The notes beneath the pieces are model-generated. The model had not been told where the DNA came from. It saw nothing but the letters and a program-made list of their open reading frames with translations, and ran no database searches. Below are positions 11,483 through 22,612 of a stretch of 64,000 bases of DNA, one piece after another. This DNA comes from Albugo candida (Eukaryota > Oomycota > Peronosporomycetes > Albuginales). A program made the translations under genes and the position numbers. Location: the NCBI GenBank assembly GCA_040437565.1, contig JBDOQK010000008.1:580909-644908 (forward strand). The letters are read 5' to 3'. Numbering within the stretch: position 1 is the first letter of the stretch; every line of letters begins with the position of its first letter.

Positions 11483-12622
11483 TTAATGATTGTATGCATA
11501 CTTGTTGCTTCCATAATTCTTCTTGCAGCTCTCTTTGCAATCATCATGACCTCCGTATTGTTCGCGTTTCTTGTATGCACTTTCGTAATAGTATGGAGAT
11601 TCATCATAGCCGTAATCTTTCTTATCTTTTTTGCCATACTTATTGTCATAGTCGTAATCATACTTGTTCTCACAGCCATAACCGTGGTAACTTCCATATT
11701 CTTTCTTCTTTTGGTCGTAGTCATACGAGGCATACTTATCATCATATTTTCCGCTCTTGTCAGCATATCCGTAGCTCCCGTATTTGCTCTTATCATCAAC
11801 ACCGTACTTATCATAGCCAGCATAGTAATCCTTCTTGTCATTGTAATTATCATAGCTGTTTCCGTAACCGTATTCACTAGACCATTTCTTCTTGTCGTCG
11901 TCATAACCTTTGCTTCCGTACTTATCATAATCCATCTTTCCGTACTTTCCGTACTTGTCATAATCCATCTTTCCAGAATAATCATAATCCTTCTTTCCAT
12001 ACTTATCATAATCTTTCTCTCCATATTTGTCGTAGCTCATTTTTCCGTAAGTGTCACCATGATCTTTCTTTCCATAACTGTAGGAATCTTTCTTATCCTT
12101 TTCATCATAATCATTTTTTCCGTAATCGTTGTACTCTTTCTTTTCATGATCATAATCCTTCGACTTATAATCATCCTCCTTTTTGTTTCCGTGTTCATAG
12201 TCCTTTTTTTCGTAATCGTTCTTCTTGTCGTAATCGTTCTTTTTGTCGTAATCGTTCTTCTTGTCATAATCGTTCTTCTTGTCGTAATCGTCATTTTTCA
12301 CGCCATAATCATCATGATCATTTTTTTTATAGTCCCAACTATAATCATCATACTTCTTTTTGTCATGCTCATAGCTTTCATACGGCTTCTTCTTGTCCTT
12401 TTCTTCTTTTTCTGACGACTCACGGTCTTTCCCTTTAGAATTATTCTTATCCACCTCATTTTCGTTCTGTTTTTCATCCTTTTGATTCAATTTGAGGTCA
12501 CCCAAAACTCTCTCAACAGCGTCTTCCAAATGACGCGAATTCGACAATCCCATAGTAGATGTTTGTGTAGCATTTAAAGCCACAATGGCTGCAGGAACAG
12601 CAAGTAGGTGGTAGAGCTTCAT
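11483..12622 (-). CDS. Secreted Tyr/Lys/Asp-rich repeat protein
   Basis: The frame is open further upstream, but the ATG at 12622 begins a good signal peptide (MKLYHLLAVPAAIVALNA), so I choose it; the product is 379 aa. After a short segment NSRHLEDAVERVLGDL, the rest is low complexity and made almost entirely of Tyr, Lys, Asp, Gly and Ser. It contains a run of tandem KKNDYD units, later KYGKKDYD/KYGKMDYD units, and a Cys-containing tail (DDCKESCKKNYG). Composition suggests an extracellular matrix, adhesive or wall-associated protein, possibly cross-linked through tyrosines, or an effector; none is proven. RHLE is reminiscent of RxLR-type motifs but lacks the final Arg. I do not recognise a homologue. 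Confidence 0.75.
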   Translation of the reverse strand: MKLYHLLAVPAAIVALNATQTSTMGLSNSRHLEDAVERVLGDLKLNQKDEKQNENEVDKNNSKGKDRESSEKEEKDKKKPYESYEHDKKKYDDYSWDYKKNDHDDYGVKNDDYDKKNDYDKKNDYDKKNDYDKKNDYEKKDYEHGNKKEDDYKSKDYDHEKKEYNDYGKNDYDEKDKKDSYSYGKKDHGDTYGKMSYDKYGEKDYDKYGKKDYDYSGKMDYDKYGKYGKMDYDKYGSKGYDDDKKKWSSEYGYGNSYDNYNDKKDYYAGYDKYGVDDKSKYGSYGYADKSGKYDDKYASYDYDQKKKEYGSYHGYGCENKYDYDYDNKYGKKDKKDYGYDESPYYYESAYKKREQYGGHDDCKESCKKNYGSNKYAYNH

Positions 12623-12877
12623 ATTCGGTTTTGAACGTTTCGATACCAATAATGATACCTTGAAGGAAATTTCAAAGTGAGTATGTTTCTTCACCACACC
12701 GCATTGTTCTTCCCTCAGAAATTCTTCCTCCCGAGAAATTCTCACCTCTAATTCTCTTGTCACTTCATCTAGTCGATGGAAATGGATCACTTTTTTCCAC
12801 CAATCCGTTTGTACACAGCAGTCCGGATAGCCAATCAATAAGCAGAACTTCAAGGGAACGAATACGACTAGAAGAAA

Positions 12878-13246
12878 ATGGTGGTTCGCCTGCGTTTAGC
12901 GCGTTGGGGAAGAAAAGATGTCCCGTTCTATCGTATTGTCGCTGCTGATGCTAGAGCACCACGAGATGGGCGACATCTGGAGATTGTGAGTGAAATTGAC
13001 TTTTACTATTCGGAACTAATTGAATTCTTTATGTAGGTCGGCACGTTTAATCCAATCGCAGACGCAGCGGGTATCAAAGAACTACGAGTAAATCGCGATC
13101 GAGTGCACTATTGGATGTCGGTTGGAGCACAGCCTTCTGATCGAGTAGGTTACCTTCTCGGACTCGCAAATGTCTTACCGATGCCACCTACTCGTCAATA
13201 TACAAAAAAGTGCATTCCTAAGAAAGATAGAGAAGCCAAAAGTTGA
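12878..13246 (+). CDS. MRPS16: Mitochondrial ribosomal protein S16
   Basis: Two exons (12878-12985 and 13037-13246) joined across a 51-nt intron (GTGAGT...TAG) encode 105 aa with the bacterial-type S16 signature: [37 protein letters not shown] and [13 protein letters not shown]16 binds 16S-type rRNA in the small subunit. A short nuclear gene with an intron implies the organellar ribosome. No long cleavable leader is seen, as is common for S16. It diverges from the repeat protein at 12622. Just downstream lies an artefactual copy of the NOP14 3' end. Confidence 0.93.
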
Positions 13247-13267
13247 CCGGTCATGTTATCGTAACAA

Positions 13268-14285
13268 AGGATAGTTTATCTTAGCATTCATATAAACTGC
13301 CGTCCGCTATTCGCATCAACACTATTTTGCCGCGCGTTTCTTTGGTTTGTTTGCTTGCATACTTCCTCCACCTTTCAACATATGTCCTCCTTTTCGTACC
13401 TGTTGATTGAATGTAGCATTTTGTTCTTCCAACCAAGATCGAATTTCTTTCTGTTTCTCGCGTTTCACTTCGAGTCGTGACTCTTCCTCCTGCTGTTTCT
13501 CACGAGCTAAAAACTCGGCATCACGACGTAATTCGCGTGCTGCTCCTTTTCTTGCTCGTTTCACTTGCCGTTGCAATTGGTTCACTTTTGCCTTGTCACG
13601 ATCCAGTGTCTTATCCTTACGAATTGCGTAATTGGCATCATACTTTGGTGTAAAAGTAGGCAAAATAGAGGGTGTGGCTTGCTGCAGTCGTAAAGGACGG
13701 CGTAAGTTCCAGCATTGAAGTGTAACNNNNNNNNNNNNNNNNNNNNNNNNNNNNNNNNNNNNNNNNNNNNNNNNNNNNNNNNNNNNNNNNNNNNNNNNNN
13801 NNNNNNNNNNNNNNNNNNNNNNNNNNAGGATAGTTTATCTTAGCATTCATATAAACTGCCGTCCGCTATTCGCATCAACACTATTTTGCCGCGCGTTTCT
13901 TTGGTTTGTTTGCTTGCATACTTCCTCCACCTTTCAACATATGTCCTCCTTTTCGTACCTGTTGATTGAATGTAGCATTTTGTTCTTCCAACCAAGATCG
14001 AATTTCTTTCTGTTTCTCGCGTTTCACTTCGAGTCGTGACTCTTCCTCCTGCTGTTTCTCACGAGCTAAAAACTCGGCATCACGACGTAATTCGCGTGCT
14101 GCTCCTTTTCTTGCTCGTTTCACTTGCCGTTGCAATTGGTTCACTTTTGCCTTGTCACGATCCAGTGTCTTATCCTTACGAATTGCGTAATTGGCATCAT
14201 ACTTTGGTGTAAAAGTAGGCAAAATAGAGGGTGTGGCTTGCTGCAGTCGTAAAGGACGGCGTAAGTTCCAGCATTGAAGTGTAAC
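13268..14285. repeat. Unmerged contig overlap flanking N gap (NOP14 3' end)
   Basis: The 459 bases at 13268-13726 recur at 13827-14285 around the N run at 13727-13826. The copies appear identical. The left copy carries the last codons of NOP14 and should not be annotated as a separate gene. Confidence 0.88.
13322..13726 (-). pseudogene. Artefactual partial copy of NOP14 C-terminus
   Basis: This frame repeats the C-terminal region of NOP14 (from TFTPKYD to KPKKRAAK) and runs into the N gap. It is explained by the assembly overlap rather than by a genomic duplication. Confidence 0.8.
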
Positions 14286-16971
14286 CTTGGTAAGTGTAGC
14301 CAAAACGGTATTCAGCTCCGGTAAGATTCTCGGTAACAAGTTTGATATCAAGTGTAACTGAAGGTATACAGGATACACAAGTGCGTCGATAGAAGGAATG
14401 TGTCCGTATTGCTGTGTAGCCGATTGGACCAGACGTAGAGTAGACCCGAGAGCAGCGGCTGCCATATTTACATCATTATTAGCTGCTATTGACAAGGTTG
14501 GTAATGCCGATAAATTCGTTCCAGCCCATTCTATCAATCCGTCACTGAATTGGCTCTTTATTCCTTTTGGACGAAGATATAAACCAAGTATACGCTGGAA
14601 ACACTGGATCACTATATACAATAAAAGATTTCAGTGAATACCAAAGTGGGGCTGGGGCCGTTAACTAACCTTCAGGACAAAATCGTTTCTTTGTTTTTGT
14701 AATTTCCAAAGATATTGCGCATAGCGCTAAAGCTTGTGTCACGTCTTCACTAGAGCGTAGTCTTAACGTACTCAAACATTCTGCGATCAATGTTTCCAGT
14801 GGTGAAATAATATTGTGCCGTAGATCGGAAATCGAAAATATATGTGTCATCAGCCTGAACACCAGCACTTCTGCTGTGCTTGGCCACGATCGCTTCAATT
14901 GGCACTCTTGACTTTCTCCTAATAACCTTTCTTTATACACTTTAGTTACAAACTCGCGAAAGAGTAACCCAGCATTTTGTGGTAACTCTTGCGCCAGGGT
15001 GCACAAGTGTTTACATATTACATCCACCTATGGTACGATGGAAATTCGAGTGAGTATACAAACGGTTGCAAAAGATTAGTATACTTACACTTTCTCTTTG
15101 CCGTGTATACTGCCGACCATAAACGATCAATAATCGAAGCAGTACGCTCATCAAAGTTTTAATCTTTATTTGATTGGCAACACTGAGTTTCGGTGAGTAA
15201 AACTGTAGCAATCGTTCGAGAATCTGCGACTGCCTGCACACGTTTTCTTCGACATCTTCAACTGTATATTTGGCAAATAAATTTTGCAGTTCGGCGAGTG
15301 TTTGCGGACAATCGAATACGTAGGGTAGCTCGTTCTTAGCTTGCGCGCTTGATCGCCCAGACGGCTTTTCTTTACTCGAAACACTGGTGGATTCCAACGA
15401 TTTCTCACTTTTTGTCACATCAGTGTTGAATTCTTCATCCACTTCGCTTTCGGATCCATTCTCTTCAGCTTCTTCACTTTCTGACTTTTCACACACTTCG
15501 CTATCCGACCCCTCTTGTTCTGATTCTTCACCATTCGACTCTAAGTCTGCATGGCCATGATCAGTACCACTTTCTACCTCTTCGCCCTCCGACACGGTTC
15601 CAAATATTCGTCTCTTTTCATAATTGTCTCCCAGATCATCATCAGTCGACGAACGGACATTTTTCGCCGCTTTCTTCTTCTTTTCCTTGCGCGTGTGACT
15701 CTCATCGTCATTATCGATTCCCTTCATTCGCGCAAGTCGCTTCTGTTCCAGTGATTCGAGACGATCTTTTTCCACCTGTGCGATCTCTTCTGGTTTCAAC
15801 TTGCGTTCTGTAGCTTGCGCTTTTGCTTCAAAAGCAAACTCGCGCGCCATGACATCAAAATCATCCAATCCTGTCTTTATCGCATTAGAAGGATTCTCCA
15901 TCTGAACGGTGTTTTTGTTTGGGCGATACTTTAATAACGAGCGGATAGAATCGAATCCTCCGTCCAATTCTTCTGTCACATCTTCTTGAATTTGTTTGTT
16001 TCGTTGACGTTCCGCTTTAAACATTTTTNNNNNNNNNNNNNNNNNNNNNNNNNNNNNNNNNNNNNNNNNNNNNNNNNNNNNNNNNNNNNNNNNNNNNNNN
16101 NNNNNNNNNNNNNNNNNNNNNNNNNNNNCGCCATGACATCAAAATCATCCAATCCTGTCTTTATCGCATTAGAAGGATTCTCCATCTGAACGGTATTTTT
16201 GTTTGGGCGATACTTTAATAACGAGCGGATAGAATCGAATCCTCCGTCCAATTCTTCTGTCACATCTTCTTGAATTTGTTTGTTTCGTTGACGTTCCGCT
16301 TTAAACATTTTTGATTTCACCATCACTTCTTTCATTATTTCTTGATGTGATTTTGGCTTGCTGTCATCTTTCTCCTTATTCGTATGTCCTCCACCAAAAT
16401 GATAGTTCTGTACGATTTCTTTCTCAATTCGCCGGATTTCGTCATCTTTTGAATCGTCGTATTCTTCCCCATTTTGATCATTATCATCATTCAGACGATT
16501 ATAATCGTCCTCCAGTTTTGTGTTTTTGTGTGTCAGAAACAATTCATCCTCTTCTTCATCTGACTCTTGTAAATTATACCGGTATGCATCTCGTAATTTA
16601 CGTTTTCGCTCCGCTCGAAACCGTGCCATCATCTTTTCCTCCAGTGAGAGCGACTCGTCTTGTTCCCCAATTCGACGATCTTCAAAATCATTGCCTTTAT
16701 TGCGGCCACGGTATTGCTTCGCTAACGTATTTTTTCGCTTGGTTTCCGCTTTGGAGCGTGCATTCGCGACATTTCGATTCTGTCCTTTGATTTTACGACC
16801 GAGGACGGGATACTTTTGCTTTTGTGCGTTACTGTGACGATCAAATGGATTGGTAGTAGTCGTTGAAAAAGCAGATAGATTGCTTTTTCCATTGATTGAT
16901 CCCGTTCTGTCGACTTTCTTTCTCGTTTCCACATTTGCATTCCGAAAAACTACGCGCTTTCGCTTTGGCAT
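13881..16971 (-). CDS. NOP14: Nucleolar protein NOP14, small-subunit ribosome assembly
   Basis: Three exons (15089-16971 containing an N gap, 14670-15027, 13881-14611) with introns 15028-15088 and 14612-14669 encode a NOP14 protein. Collapsing the gap duplication keeps frame and gives about 895 aa, close to the family size. The start MPKRKRVVFRN is basic. Conserved features include NPFDRHSNAQKQKYPVLGRK, FEDRRIGEQ, LSLEEKMMARF, an acidic Glu/Ser stretch, FDCPQTLAEL and the C-terminal RKPL-like segment with TFTPKYD and a long basic helix. NOP14 acts in the nucleolus in the U3/SSU processome with EMG1 for 18S rRNA maturation (family knowledge). The 5' intron carries a TACTAAT branch-like motif. 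It shares a short divergent promoter with the gene at 17227. Confidence 0.92.
15845..16312. repeat. Unmerged contig overlap flanking N gap inside NOP14
   Basis: The 184 bases at 15845-16028 recur at 16129-16312 around the N run 16029-16128, with a single visible base difference. Removing one copy restores a continuous NOP14 frame. Confidence 0.88.
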
Positions 16972-17226
16972 TGTTGCACCACTCAAAATGCGTTGCCTTG
17001 ATACCAGTCGTAAACTGGTATTTCGGTAACACAAGCGCGGGGAAATTAAAAAAAAATCCCGCGCCTTTTTCTGACCCGTCGCCACTTTGATACTCAAACT
17101 GGTAAAACCGATGTAAGAGATTAAGGAGTTTCCGTCAACAAACTTGTTCTTACAACGATTGGCAGACGTGGCGGTGGCTTCCTTCCACGCGATCTTTGAC
17201 TCAATTGAATCACTTGTTCCAATAGC
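16972..17226. promoter_or_regulatory. Short bidirectional promoter region
   Basis: Only 255 bases separate the start codons of NOP14 (minus) and the 340-aa protein gene (plus). The interval must serve both transcripts. No specific element is claimed. Confidence 0.4.
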
Positions 17227-18433
17227 ATGAATTTCCAATCATTCAACCTTCCTACAACATCAAACATTGCGGATAGAAATACCACCATGATCGATTCTAT
17301 CTATCCAGATGTCGCAGCTAATGTGGAAAGTACTTATTACAACTCTGTTTGTCCTCTGAGACAAAACGACTTGAATTACAGCAATGCGTTTTTCAATTTT
17401 TTTGGCCCTCGTGGTGAGTACTCCGTCTCTATCATAGAAAACCTCATCTAACACAAACTGAGTAGATTTATGTGCAACACAAGAAAGCGGTGAGCAATGG
17501 CGCACACAAGCCGAAAACGAGCTTGAAAAATTACTTCTTGATGATTGCCTCGCATCCAATCAGGATGGAAAAGTACGACACAATTGGAGTCTAAAATATA
17601 TTCCAGGCCGCGGTATTTGCACGTCAACTATCGTCACACTCCAAAACAAGAAAGGAACACAACTTCCCCCGCGATACTATAGCAGTGTTGAGCAATCACC
17701 TCAAAAACGACGCATTCATATTCGGACTATTGGACAGCGCAGTGGATGCTTTACATTTGAATCTCGTATCAGCTTGGGCGAGGGCACTCATAATCGCATC
17801 CTTAAGCGGAAGCGAGTGTCTGCATGCAAATCACTTTTTGGAAACGATAACACAAAAAACACAAGCACTACAAAAGAGGCAAAGTACAAGGTGAAAGTAA
17901 CGCACTGCAGTCCAAACACAATGCCGACGACAAATTTTCAGAGTCCGAATCATTATAAAGTGGTTGAGACAAATATATCGCCGGCCAGAGAAATGAAAAT
18001 ATGTCACGGAATAATATATCAACAATCAGTGACAAAATCGAAATTCTTGAAGCGGAATTTTACTTGGAAGAAACTTATCGAGTCGACTGAGTTGGGAAAT
18101 TGTGTCGACTTGCCACCTCGCTATTTACACGGTAAACTGAATATATTGGATATTGTAAGGCTTCTTTAACTTAGAAATTGAAATTTGCAGGTTCAACTCG
18201 ATCGCCTCAGAAACGACGCATTCACTCTACAACATTTGGTAGTATCAGTCGCTCTTTTTCTTTTCAATCTATATGACTTTGTAACTTATATCATGATCGA
18301 GCTGGTGCTAATATTGAAACTTACTGAAACTTAGTTGTATTCTGAATCAGTCATTTTTTGGCTTCACGAGACACACCAAACCTCATCAAGAACGAAAGCT
18401 TACTGCAAAGAGGGTACAAGTAATTCGGTATGA
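17227..18433 (+). CDS. Unknown basic protein, four exons
   Basis: I do not recognise this gene. Exons 17227-17413, 17466-18154, 18191-18238 and 18335-18433 join in frame to give about 340 aa. The first three junctions have clean GTGAGT/GTAAGG donors and TAG/CAG acceptors. The last intron (96 nt) is less certain, because acceptance at 18300 would also give a short open tail. The N-terminus is polar, the middle is basic (SPQKRRIHIRTIGQRSG, RILKRKRVSAC) with scattered Cys, and a coiled or helical tail follows (VQLDRLRNDAFTLQHL). Length, splicing and continuous frame support a real gene; the basic composition suggests a nuclear protein (inference). Confidence 0.6.
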
Positions 18434-19285
18434 GTGTGTACGATAATCATGTTCTATAAAAAAACTTGCGTCGTATCATCACTCGGTGGTTTTTGGCTCC
18501 CACGTAATCTACGTTCAGACTACAACATTGTATTAAAGCAAGCAATATGTTTCGAGTACAAAAGCCAGCTGCTTTGTGTATTTGTAACCCTTTCATATAC
18601 GTTATGTAAAAGTGGCGCTTCGTTTCTTACTCGAAATGACGTGACATGACTCGCATTCTCAGTATGAACCAATCAGGCTTGGCTAGTGTCTTTCGCGTAG
18701 CCTCTCCCGCAAATGTTTTCAGACAGAGTGCTGATAAAAGCGCTCTGGTGATACATAAATTTTCCACCTGGTTTCCTATACTTTGCTCCTCCTTTTCTTA
18801 TTCACTCTCTCNNNNNNNNNNNNNNNNNNNNNNNNNNNNNNNNNNNNNNNNNNNNNNNNNNNNNNNNNNNNNNNNNNNNNNNNNNNNNNNNNNNNNNNNN
18901 NNNNNNNNNNNTAGTGTCTTTCGCGTAGCCTCTCCCGCAAATGTTTTCAGACAGAGTGCTGATAAAAGCGCTCTGGTGATACATAAATTTTCCACCTGGT
19001 TTCCTATACTTTGCTCCTCCTTTTCTTATTCACTCTCTCTCACACTCTATTCCAACATGTGATTGGTTACTATTCGGATCATTTGGATTTTGTATGCGTT
19101 TTCTCTTGCCTTGGTACGGTTCCACAGTATCCAGAATAAAAAAGTTTATTTTATTATAAAACCAAATACCCACCAAGTCATCCCGTGGTTTAGACACGTA
19201 TTTTGAGCGCATTACACACTGAGCATTGTGTCTACGTGGAAATAGGAGTTAAAGCTGCACTTGCGCGGAATAAAGTAGATTGGTG
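18434..19285. other. Intergenic region with gap duplication
   Basis: No gene is supported. The open frame across 18646-19062 exists only because the N gap joins two copies of the same sequence. The promoter of the GAF gene should lie at the right end. Confidence 0.5.
18684..19039. repeat. Unmerged contig overlap flanking N gap
   Basis: The 128 bases at 18684-18811 recur at 18912-19039 around the N run 18812-18911. Confidence 0.85.
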
Positions 19286-20425
19286 ATGTCAGCCGTCTCC
19301 AGCATGCATGCATCTGCCGTCGGAAATGTCAAGACGCCGCATACAGCCACAAAATATGGTTACCTTCTGAATTATGACTGGAAGCATCCCTGGCCTCGCG
19401 CTCCCGTTCCAACACATGAAGAAGAACGCCTATCGGAGTTATACCGATACAATATATTAGATTCCGAGTCCGATGAGAAGTTCGACAAATTATGTCGAAT
19501 TGCGTGTAAAGAGATGAAGTGTCCAATTGCTGCGATTAGTTTTATCGATAAACAAAAGCAGTGGTTCAAAGCCAACAGTGGATTAACGCAGAAACAAATC
19601 CCCCGTGATGTGGCATTATGTGCTCACACAATCATGCATCCGAAACGTCCTCTGATTGTTGAGGACACATCAACAGACGAACGTTTTAAGAACAATCCAC
19701 TGGTCACAAGAGCGTCAGCGGTACGATTCTATGCTGGTGTTCCTATCACAACCCCTGCAGGACATTGTATCGGCTCCGTATTCGTATTCGACGTTAAAGT
19801 GCATCAAAATGTTGACGCCAAGATTTTATTGAAAATTGCTGCCAAGGTTTTAAAATATATGGAAGAGAGAATGAAGATTACCAGCAAGGGAAACGCACCT
19901 ACACAGTCAGAAGCAGAAAGTTCGTTATTAAGATCGGATACGAACCGAGGGAATGAATGCACAACAACAGGACCGACCCAAAATTCACAGGAACAGCAAC
20001 CCGCAGGAGAATCCACTTGGCGGGATCAACAGACCATTCCGCCAGAAACAGTACAGAAACCCGAGACAACACAATCAAGACCTAATACAGCCACAGCCAC
20101 ACCCACAGGTTCAGTCGGTGGTGTATCTCCGATCATGCAGGGGAGTACACTAGCTCAAACTGAAAATGCAATCACAGCGACACCTGCTGGTACGCTAGAG
20201 GTGGGTGCGGGTGGAAATCAAGGTTTGGGAAATATGGGTACGATGCTGATGAATTTACTGGCTCGAACCACCGAAACTCAACAGCAACTCGCGGCTCAAC
20301 AAGGTGTGATGTTTGAAACTTTGGGACAGCATTCGCAGCAATTGGACGCTCTCGGACATTCGATGATGAAATTAGAACAGCGATTTGAGCAAGTACGTTT
20401 AAAACAAGCGAGCAAAACCAAGTAA
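19286..20425 (+). CDS. GAF-domain protein with Gln-rich tail
   Basis: The ATG at 19286 gives 379 aa. Residues about 45-195 form a GAF domain of the bacterial sensor type: EEERLSELYRYNILD, FDKLCRIA, AAISFIDKQKQWFKA, LCAHTIMHPKRPLIVED, RFKNNPLV and RFYAGVPITTPAGHCIGSV. GAF domains bind small ligands or mediate dimerisation. No kinase, cyclase or phosphodiesterase follows; instead there is a long Gln/Thr/Pro/Ser-rich linker and a final coiled-coil-like helix (QLDALGHSMMKLEQRFEQVR). Stand-alone GAF proteins of this kind are known in oomycetes. The domain resembles bacterial sequences, so ancient transfer is possible but untested. Ligand and role are unknown. Confidence 0.85.
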   Translation: MSAVSSMHASAVGNVKTPHTATKYGYLLNYDWKHPWPRAPVPTHEEERLSELYRYNILDSESDEKFDKLCRIACKEMKCPIAAISFIDKQKQWFKANSGLTQKQIPRDVALCAHTIMHPKRPLIVEDTSTDERFKNNPLVTRASAVRFYAGVPITTPAGHCIGSVFVFDVKVHQNVDAKILLKIAAKVLKYMEERMKITSKGNAPTQSEAESSLLRSDTNRGNECTTTGPTQNSQEQQPAGESTWRDQQTIPPETVQKPETTQSRPNTATATPTGSVGGVSPIMQGSTLAQTENAITATPAGTLEVGAGGNQGLGNMGTMLMNLLARTTETQQQLAAQQGVMFETLGQHSQQLDALGHSMMKLEQRFEQVRLKQASKTK

Positions 20426-20707
20426 TCCGAACGCAACCACTGTTTACAACTTTAAAAATATATACACTGTAGAAATGAACGTAAAGAACGCAACTACTCA
20501 CAGCTGCAAAATTGCGTATGTTTTCATCTCAAAATTCAGCGTCAATACAGTAGCGAGCTGTCAAGGTTGATTTCATTCAATCGGTATTCTTCTTGTCAGA
20601 GAAACACTTGACCTATCACCGTTGATTCTTCACCAATTTATATACCATAAAACCTTTTAACCTGTTAGTGCACCATCTCTCAATTTGCTTGACGAGTGAA
20701 AGGACAA

Positions 20708-21693
20708 ATGCCCGAATCTGCCTGGGCGCAATGGGGCTCTCGCCCAAACCAGGGAACTATAAAAGACTTACAGGGAACAGTGAGCAGCATGATTCGTAAT
20801 GCTACTAATCCTTCTCCATCGATTTCCGCTGTAAATTCGTCCGATTCCTCCACACCCGTTAGCGCGGTTAGGTCAATACAATCATTTTGGACTTCCGTTC
20901 AAAATTTAGCCACCGACGCTGTGCAGTCAGAAAACGTAGATAAAGATGGTGAAGACGATGCATTGGTTACTATGGAGAATGGAAGGTTGGAACCGGATGT
21001 TCGTGACAGTAAGAGAAGGTCATTTTGGCCGCAAACAAATCGCAATGTCAATGGTATGCGATCTGATTGGCTTCCGACGCTGAGCTGGTTTGCAGTCTTG
21101 CATCGTACTTTTGTTTCGATCCTGAAGCATGTGTTGCAGGAATGTGCGATTAAAATGGTTCATAGTGTTGCTTCTCATGAGTGCGTTTTTTTTCAGTATG
21201 GCGCTACTATTCATCCCTTTGGTATGAATCCTTTTGTTTTTCTGCAACATCGACTTTACAATATGTGATTCAGATAATGTTACGACCTTCCAAGTTTGCG
21301 TTAAGTTTTACATTTGGGAGTGTTTGCTGCATGGGGTCGATCGCAATGCTCAAAGGACCCATGGTTTACGTCAACAACTTGCTACAACTTCATACATTAC
21401 TGTTAACGATATTTTATTGGATTACACTAGGTGCGAAGAGTTGCGTATATTATGATTCGTTGCCAAACTCTGAGCTTGTTTGCTCGAGACTAGGATCGAC
21501 CTTATACAGTTGCCTTATTCTTGGAAATTATATGCTCGTGCTCATCAGTTCCTTTTTGCAAGTAAGTCGTGTCTGTTGCCGTGCTGGATGGTATAATCAT
21601 TTCAAAATATTATAGATTTTTTCATTAGCAGTCTCTTTGTGTGCAGCACTGCCAAAAGGAAAAGCGTCGTTGAAGGGTACAGAAATATCCTGA
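20708..21693 (+). CDS. SFT2: SFT2-family Golgi vesicle transport membrane protein
   Basis: Four exons (20708-21087, 21140-21221, 21274-21561, 21616-21693) join in frame to encode about 275 aa. Splicing creates the typical SFT2 sequence LSW-NVRLKWFIVLLL, SAFFFSMALLFIPL, then RPSKFALSFTFGSVCCMGSIAMLKGP and the hydrophobic end LISSFLQ-IFSLAVSLCAALPKG. SFT2 proteins are tetraspanning Golgi proteins that aid endosome-to-Golgi vesicle fusion with the t-SNARE Sed5 (family knowledge). The 120-residue soluble N-terminal extension is long for the family. The loop after the GP motif is also longer than usual and may hide one more intron (about 21370-21430), which I could not place. Confidence 0.85.
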
Positions 21694-22516
21694 TGTTGAT
21701 AGTTCAAATGCATGGTTTCACGTCTCCGTGTAGCATTCAGTCGAATCCTGCGAGCTGCTGTCTGGAAGCTGCTCCAAGCATTTAAGCGCGTACTTTCATA
21801 GAGGAATGATCGTATTATTATTATTGTTAATCTTTGTCGGAATTCAACTCTTGATCAAGATCACCCCAAGCCTATGCACATGATTAGAGCAAAGCGTCAC
21901 TATGGTGCCACACAACATCAGCAAGATCAAAACCCCTACCACACGGCTTTGCCCCGTTATCATACTTTGGGATCGCTCCTCAATCTTAGTGTCTAAATAG
22001 CGGATACCGATTGCGAGTGCGATGCAGAGTCCTGTATACCCCGCACTACGTGGTTTGTTGGAATATACATGTTATATTAGTATACGTCTTTATTATGGGT
22101 GTTGATAACACTCGCCTTTGTCGTGATGTAAGCCCACGGAACGGCAACCACAGCATTTGGCTCAATATAAACAAACAACGTATAATTGTGCTTAAGAACT
22201 AATTAGCTACATATGTGGACAGTACATAGTCGATTAAAGAATACCACCTACTCATCGGTACTCTTAGCGGTGATTTCCTCTTGAAAACAAGGAAATCGTT
22301 TTAAATCCTTCAAGTCATCCAAAGCCTCCAAGGCGCGAATAAANNNNNNNNNNNNNNNNNNNNNNNNNNNNNNNNNNNNNNNNNNNNNNNNNNNNNNNNN
22401 NNNNNNNNNNNNNNNNNNNNNNNNNNNNNNNNNNNNNNNNNNNACAACGTATAATTGTGCTTAAGAACTAATTAGCTACATATGTGGACAGTACATAGTC
22501 GATTAAAGAATACCAC
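21694..22516. other. Intergenic region with gap duplication
   Basis: This region separates the convergent SFT2 and GH5 genes. Apart from the duplicated GH5 3' end around the N gap I see no gene or RNA. Confidence 0.5.
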
Positions 22517-22612
22517 CTACTCATCGGTACTCTTAGCGGTGATTTCCTCTTGAAAACAAGGAAATCGTTTTAAATCCTTCAAGTCATCCAAAGCCTCCAA
22601 GGCGCGAATAAA
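22175..22612. repeat. Unmerged contig overlap flanking N gap (GH5 3' end)
   Basis: The 169 bases at 22175-22343 recur at 22444-22612 around the N run 22344-22443. The left copy contains the last GH5 codons and is an artefact. Confidence 0.87.

Noticed and set aside
11486-12415. 309-codon plus-strand hydrophobic reading frame
   Set aside because: It is the antisense mirror of the Tyr/Lys/Asp codon repeats. Reverse complements of Lys, Asp and Tyr codons give Ile, Val, Phe and Leu runs, so it looks like a membrane protein without being one.
12524-12540. RxLR effector motif in the Tyr-rich protein (SRHLED)
   Set aside because: The fourth position is Glu, not Arg, and no clear EER follows at the usual spacing. 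I do not call it an RxLR effector.
13268-14285. True tandem duplication of the NOP14 end
   Set aside because: The copies appear identical and meet exactly at a 100-N gap, as at the other gaps. An assembly overlap is the simpler explanation.
18646-19062. 138-codon frame spanning an N gap
   Set aside because: It consists of the same short sequence twice, joined through Ns, with no domain or conservation.
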